From: Streptomyces caeruleatus
GTDB taxonomy: Bacteria > Actinomycetota > Actinomycetes > Streptomycetales > Streptomycetaceae
NCBI RefSeq assembly: GCF_001514235.1
Contig: NZ_KQ948930.1
Location: 124,001-188,000, forward strand
DNA length: 64,000 nucleotides
Direction of reading: 5' to 3'
In this document: positions 60,339-64,000 of the stretch, piece by piece
Position numbering within the stretch: position 1 is the stretch's first letter
Layout: the number at the start of each line of letters is the position of its first letter
Notes under the pieces: generated by a model
What the model saw: the letters and a program-made list of their open reading frames with translations, nothing else
What the model was told of the DNA's origin: nothing
Database searches by the model: none
Made by a program: the position numbers and the translations under genes

Positions 60339-62591
60339 ATGCCCCGCACCACCGACGAACCCGCGATAGCCCAGGCAGCCGAGGTCGAGCTGCTCATCGG
60401 CGGTATGACCTGCGCCTCCTGCGCCGCCCGCGTCGAGAAGAAGCTCAACCGGATGGACGGCGTCACCGCCACGGTGAACTACGCGACGGAGAAGGCGGAG
60501 GTCAGCTTTCCCGCGGGCGTCCAGGTCGCCGACCTGATCGCCACGGTGGAGAAGACCGGCTACACGGCCGGGGAACCGCCTCCCCCGCGACCCGAGCCGC
60601 AGGGGCCCCAGGAGGACCAGCAGGCTCCTGAGGACGCCGAACCGGCCTCCTACCGGCGCCGCTTCACCGTCTCCGCCCTGCTCGCCGTACCCGTCATCCT
60701 GCTGTCGATGATCCCGGCCCTGCAGTTCGACAACTGGCAGTGGCTCGCGCTCGCCCTCGCCTCGCCGGTCGTCGTCTGGGGCGGGCTGCCCTTCCACCGG
60801 GCCGCGTTCACGAACGCCCGGCACGGCGCGGCCACCATGGACACGCTGATCTCGATGGGCACGCTGGCGGCGTACGGCTGGTCGCTGTGGGCGCTGTTCC
60901 TGGGCGACGCGGGCATGAGCGGCATGCGCGACGACTTCGAGTTCACGGTCGCGCGCGTGGACGGCGCCTCGCAGATCTACCTCGAAGTGGCCTCCGGGGT
61001 CGTCACCTTCCTCCTCCTCGGCCGCTGGCTGGAGGCGCGCGCCAAGCGCCGCGCGGGGGCCGCGCTGCGGGCGCTGATGGAACTGGGCGCGAAGGACGTG
61101 GCCGTGCTGCGGGACGGCAGCGAGGTCCGCGTGCCGGTGGACCGGCTGGCCGTCGGCGACCGGTTCGTCGTACGGCCCGGCGAGAAGATCGCCACCGACG
61201 GCACCGTCGTCGAGGGCGCCTCGGCGGTGGACGCCGCGCTGCTGACCGGTGAGTCCGTGCCGGTGGACGTGTCGGTCGGGGACGCGGTGACCGGGGCGAC
61301 CGTCAACGCCGGGGGCCGGCTGGTCGTCGAGGCGACCCGGGTCGGCGCCGACACACAGCTCGCGCGGATGGCGAAGCTGGTGGAGGACGCGCAGAACGGC
61401 AAGGCCGAGGTGCAGCGGCTGGCCGACCGGATCTCCGCGGTCTTCGTACCGACGGTCATCCTCCTCGCGGTCGCCACCTTCGGAGCCTGGCTCGCCGTCA
61501 CCGACGACACCGTCGCCGCGTTCACCTCGGCCGTCGCGGTACTGATCATCGCCTGCCCGTGCGCGCTGGGCCTGGCCACGCCGACGGCCCTCATGGTCGG
61601 TACGGGACGCGGGGCGCAGCTCGGCATCCTCATCAAGGGTCCCGAGGTGCTGGAGTCCACGCGCCGGGTCGACACCGTCGTCCTGGACAAGACCGGCACG
61701 GTCACCACGGGCCGGATGACCCTGCAGAAGGTGTACGTCGCCGAGGGCGCCGACGAGGAGGAGGTGCTGCGGCTCGCGGGCGCCGTGGAGCACGCCTCCG
61801 AGCATCCCGTCGCGCGGGCCGTCGCCGCGGGCGCACAGGAGCGGGTCGGGCGGCTGCCGGAGGTCGAGGGCTTCCAGAACGTGCCCGGGCGGGGCGTACG
61901 CGCACGCGTGGAGGGCCGTGACGTGGCCGTGGGGCGCCTCTTCGACGTGCTGCCCACCGGGCTGGCCCGCGCCAAGGAAGAGGCCGAGAGGGACGGTCGT
62001 ACGGCTGTCGTGGCCGGCTGGGACGGAACCGCGCGGGGCGTGCTCGCCGTCGCGGACGCGGTGAAGGAGACCAGCGCCGAGGCGGTGCGCGAGCTGCGGG
62101 CACTGGGGCTGACTCCGGTGCTGCTGACCGGGGACAACCGGGCGGTCGCCGAGTCGGTCGCCCACGCGGTCGGTATCGACGCCGGTCAGGTGATCGCGGA
62201 GGTCCTGCCCGAGGAGAAGGTCGAGGCGGTACGGCGGCTGCGGCGCGAGGGGCGGTGTGTGGCCATGGTCGGCGACGGCGTCAACGACGCGGCCGCTCTT
62301 GCCACCGCTGATCTGGGTCTCGCCATGGGGACGGGGACGGACGCGGCGATCGAGGCGAGCGATCTGACGCTGGTGCGCGGTGATCTACGGGTGGCGGCGG
62401 ACGCCATCCGGCTGTCGCGGCGGACGCTGGGCACGATCAAGGGCAACCTCGTGTGGGCCTTCGGGTACAACGTCGCGGCGTTGCCGCTGGCCGCGGCGGG
62501 GTTGTTGAACCCGATGATCGCGGGGGCCGCGATGGCGTTCTCCTCGGTGTTCGTGGTGTCGAACAGCCTGCGGCTGCGGACGTTCCGGTGA
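60339..62591 (+). CDS. copA: Copper-exporting P1B-type ATPase CopA
   Basis: 750 aa. N-terminal HMA domain with CxxC in GGMTCASCAARVEKKLN; about eight membrane helices; the copper site C406-P-C408 (IACPCALGLATP) on helix 6; phosphorylation Asp450 in DKTGT; SEHP motif; and hinge GDGVNDAAAL. This is a complete CopA. It pumps Cu(I) out of the cell, loaded by CopZ. Only one HMA domain is present, as in many actinobacteria. Confidence 0.96.
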   Translation: MPRTTDEPAIAQAAEVELLIGGMTCASCAARVEKKLNRMDGVTATVNYATEKAEVSFPAGVQVADLIATVEKTGYTAGEPPPPRPEPQGPQEDQQAPEDAEPASYRRRFTVSALLAVPVILLSMIPALQFDNWQWLALALASPVVVWGGLPFHRAAFTNARHGAATMDTLISMGTLAAYGWSLWALFLGDAGMSGMRDDFEFTVARVDGASQIYLEVASGVVTFLLLGRWLEARAKRRAGAALRALMELGAKDVAVLRDGSEVRVPVDRLAVGDRFVVRPGEKIATDGTVVEGASAVDAALLTGESVPVDVSVGDAVTGATVNAGGRLVVEATRVGADTQLARMAKLVEDAQNGKAEVQRLADRISAVFVPTVILLAVATFGAWLAVTDDTVAAFTSAVAVLIIACPCALGLATPTALMVGTGRGAQLGILIKGPEVLESTRRVDTVVLDKTGTVTTGRMTLQKVYVAEGADEEEVLRLAGAVEHASEHPVARAVAAGAQERVGRLPEVEGFQNVPGRGVRARVEGRDVAVGRLFDVLPTGLARAKEEAERDGRTAVVAGWDGTARGVLAVADAVKETSAEAVRELRALGLTPVLLTGDNRAVAESVAHAVGIDAGQVIAEVLPEEKVEAVRRLRREGRCVAMVGDGVNDAAALATADLGLAMGTGTDAAIEASDLTLVRGDLRVAADAIRLSRRTLGTIKGNLVWAFGYNVAALPLAAAGLLNPMIAGAAMAFSSVFVVSNSLRLRTFR

Positions 62592-62794
62592 ATTCGTAGT
62601 AAGAACCCCACCGGGCCCCTCTGGAGTCCGGCGCCCAGCTCACATAAGCTCTTCACAAGGCTCGCGCATCATCCTTACGCTTGGGCCCCGATCGCCATAT
62701 CGGGCCTCTTGCGTATCTAACGGACATATGCAAGAGACGCAGATCACAGTGATGTGAACGTAACCATCGAAGGGGTTCGAAGGTCTAAGTTGAC
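62592..62794. other. Gene-poor stretch downstream of copA
   Basis: About 200 bases without a gene. It contains a short stem CCCGAT-CGCCAT-ATCGGG (near 62690), possibly the copA terminator, and an A/T-richer segment (62700-62765). Confidence 0.5.
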
Positions 62795-62858
62795 GATGTC
62801 AGGCAGCGTCTTGGGGGGCGCTTCCTGACATCTGAGGATGTCTTGGGGGACTTCCTCA
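62795..62858 (-). ncRNA. 6C-type small RNA (two C-loop hairpins)
   Basis: Read on the minus strand, two adjacent hairpins each expose a run of C: one with arms TGAGG/CCTCA and inner GTC/GAC pairing around CCCCCAA, the other with GATGTCAGG/CCTGACATC arms and inner AGCG/CGCT pairing around CCCCCCAA. This matches the actinobacterial 6C RNA family. The ends are approximate; the RNA probably extends some bases on both sides. Its regulatory role in Streptomyces is linked to development, but targets are not clear from sequence. Confidence 0.8.
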
Positions 62859-63063
62859 GAGTTGCGTTGCCGGGGCACGTACTTCGGGAAGCTTTGAGCG
62901 GCCCTCCCGAGCGTGCGCTGTCCCGGCAGACCGCATCCACCCATGAGTACGACGAGTTCTGCTCGTTCTGCTCAATGGCAGCACAGAAAGACAGCGAATT
63001 CAGGCGCTGGTCTCTCAGACGCCCGGCCGGATCCCGTGGGGGGAATCCGCACCGGGACATGGG

Positions 63064-63120
63064 AAGGCGCCCTGGACGTCGGCCCGTGGGGGGACCGCCG
63101 CCAGGGCGCCTTCTGTTTTT
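63064..63120 (+). terminator. Strong rho-independent terminator with no assigned gene
   Basis: Perfect 12-bp stem AAGGCGCCCTGG / CCAGGGCGCCTT (63064-63075, 63101-63112) with a 25-base loop, followed by CTGTTTTT. The T-tract is on the + strand only. The nearest + gene, copA, ends more than 470 bases earlier, so an unrecognised + transcript may lie between. Confidence 0.88.
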
Positions 63121-63159
63121 CACCTACGGAGACACAGCGCCTTCTTGGCTAGGGATGCG

Positions 63160-63265
63160 CAGCCCCCAAAGGGGCCGCAGGCCCCTTTGGGGGCGCGGGG
63201 CGGTGCCGATATGCGGCTCCGCCGCGTGGGCGCGACCAGCCACAACCAACCCGCAGCCGACCAAC
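63160..63265. repeat. Streptomyces dispersed repeat with a 15-bp hairpin
   Basis: GCCCCCAAAGGGGCC (63162-63176) and its complement (63180-63194) around GCA form a hairpin, followed by GGGGGCGCGGGGCGG and GGGCGCGACCAGCCACAACC, which I recall as a frequent Streptomyces intergenic sequence. It lies directly downstream of the citrate synthase stop and may end that transcript. Confidence 0.7.
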
Positions 63266-63292
63266 AACCCTCTCCGCGCCCCAAGCGGAGCG

Positions 63293-64000
63293 CTACCGCT
63301 GCTCCACGGGAACGAAGTCGCGCTCCACGACGCCCGTGTAGATCTGGCGCGGGCGACCGATGCGGGACCCCGGCTCCTTGATCATCTCGTGCCACTGGGC
63401 GATCCAGCCCGGGAGGCGGCCGAGGGCGAAGAGGACCGTGAACATCTCGGTCGGGAAGCCCATGGCCCGGTAGATCAGGCCGGTGTAGAAGTCGACGTTC
63501 GGGTAGAGGTTGCGCGAGACGAAGTACTCGTCGGAGAGCGCGTGCTCTTCCAGCTTCAGGGCGATGTCCAGCAGCTCGTCGGACTTGCCGAGGGCGGAGA
63601 GGACGTCGTGCGCCGCAGCCTTGATGATCTTGGCGCGCGGGTCGAAGGACTTGTACACCCGGTGGCCGAAGCCCATCAGGCGGACGCCGTCCTCCTTGTT
63701 CTTCACCTTGTTGATGAAGGAGTCGACGTCGCCGCCGTTCGCCTGGATGCCTTCCAGCATCTCCAGCACGGACTGGTTGGCACCGCCGTGCAGCGGGCCC
63801 CAGAGGGCGGAGATGCCGGCCGAGATCGACGCGAACATGTTGGCCTGCGACGAGCCGACGAGGCGGACCGTCGACGTCGAACAGTTCTGCTCGTGGTCGG
63901 CGTGCAGGATCAGCAGCTTGTCCAGCGCGGAGACGACGACCGGGTCGAGCTCGAACTCCTGGGCCGGCACCGAGAAGGTCATCCGCAGGAAGTTCTCGAC
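63293..64000 (-). CDS. citA: Citrate synthase (N-terminus off the right edge)
   Basis: The last 236 codons of a citrate synthase. Catalytic His regions are clear: ILHADHEQNCSTSTVRLVGS, GPLHGGANQSVLEMLE and the MGFGHRVYKSFDPRA signature with its catalytic His. VDFYTGLIYRAMGFP and the C-terminal RPRQIYTG complete the family fingerprint. It condenses acetyl-CoA and oxaloacetate to citrate in the TCA cycle. The start lies beyond the window. Confidence 0.97.
   Translation of the reverse strand, partial: VENFLRMTFSVPAQEFELDPVVVSALDKLLILHADHEQNCSTSTVRLVGSSQANMFASISAGISALWGPLHGGANQSVLEMLEGIQANGGDVDSFINKVKNKEDGVRLMGFGHRVYKSFDPRAKIIKAAAHDVLSALGKSDELLDIALKLEEHALSDEYFVSRNLYPNVDFYTGLIYRAMGFPTEMFTVLFALGRLPGWIAQWHEMIKEPGSRIGRPRQIYTGVVERDFVPVEQR

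Noticed and set aside
56804..60472. 1222-codon leftward open frame through MMPL, TetR and copZ
   Set aside because: Crosses two real genes on the opposite strand and has no recognisable domain.
62943..63152. Possible small + strand protein starting MSTTSSARSAQ
   Set aside because: It reads through the perfect terminator stem at 63064-63112 and has no ribosome-binding site; more likely noncoding.

Overview
The window is high-GC actinobacterial chromosome, almost certainly Streptomyces. Evidence: strong G/C bias at third codon positions, many GTG/TTG starts, ATGA/GTGA stop-start overlaps, a tyrosinase with its MelC1 caddie protein, a sortase-E type LAXTG thioester surface protein, a short SsbB-like SSB, a myo-inositol catabolic operon, and GC-rich dispersed repeats of kinds I recall from Streptomyces. 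No rRNA, CRISPR array, transposase or phage gene was seen. From memory only, the order ssb paralog - tyrosinase - copA - citrate synthase resembles a core region of the S. coelicolor chromosome.

Layout. 1-4 kb: edge-truncated isoaspartyl-type methyltransferase, truncated haemoglobin, hypothetical, hotdog thioesterase and ettA. 4-8 kb: secreted HNH nuclease, small secreted protein, thioester/LAXTG surface protein and an SSB paralog. 8-12.4 kb: two coupled dynamin-like GTPases, then tRNA-Arg(TCU). 12.4-17.8 kb: a three-gene operon with a lytic-transglycosylase-like protein, an SDR and an epimerase-like protein that both carry low-complexity repeat expansions, and a hydroxyacid dehydrogenase. 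18-24.4 kb: DUF2087 regulator, melC1-melC2, VKOR, GH16-like enzyme and a set of small secreted proteins including three tandem paralogs separated by hairpins. 24.6-35.5 kb: an eight-gene, mostly translationally coupled exopolysaccharide cluster with a convergent GH26-like hydrolase. 35.6-43 kb: degraded acyl-CoA ligase, secreted chorismate mutase, secreted propeller-like protein, VWA lipoprotein and an ABC exporter whose ATPase is fused to an alpha/beta-hydrolase.

43-49 kb: myo-inositol operon (iolC, Cgl0159-type aldolase-like gene, iolD, mmsA) with a recognisable promoter and palindrome. 49-54.6 kb: the most striking locus, a 1490-aa caspase-like / STAND NTPase / 14-blade WD40 protein followed by an alpha/beta-hydrolase, a plausible two-gene conflict (anti-phage or suicide) system. 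54.9-59 kb: small HTH protein, GNAT acetyltransferase, zinc alcohol dehydrogenase, and an MMPL transporter divergent from a TetR regulator across two matched operators. 60-64 kb: CsoR-type operator with copZ-copA, a 6C-type small RNA in a 700-base gene-poor stretch, and citrate synthase running off the right edge.

The genes work together in a few clear modules: polysaccharide assembly (initiating sugar transferase, glycosyltransferases, polymerase/ligase, MurJ-type flippase, chain-length protein, deacetylase, acyltransferase), inositol breakdown, copper efflux, tyrosinase export and copper loading, and the putative caspase-NTPase sensor/effector pair. Most remaining genes look like independent housekeeping or surface functions.
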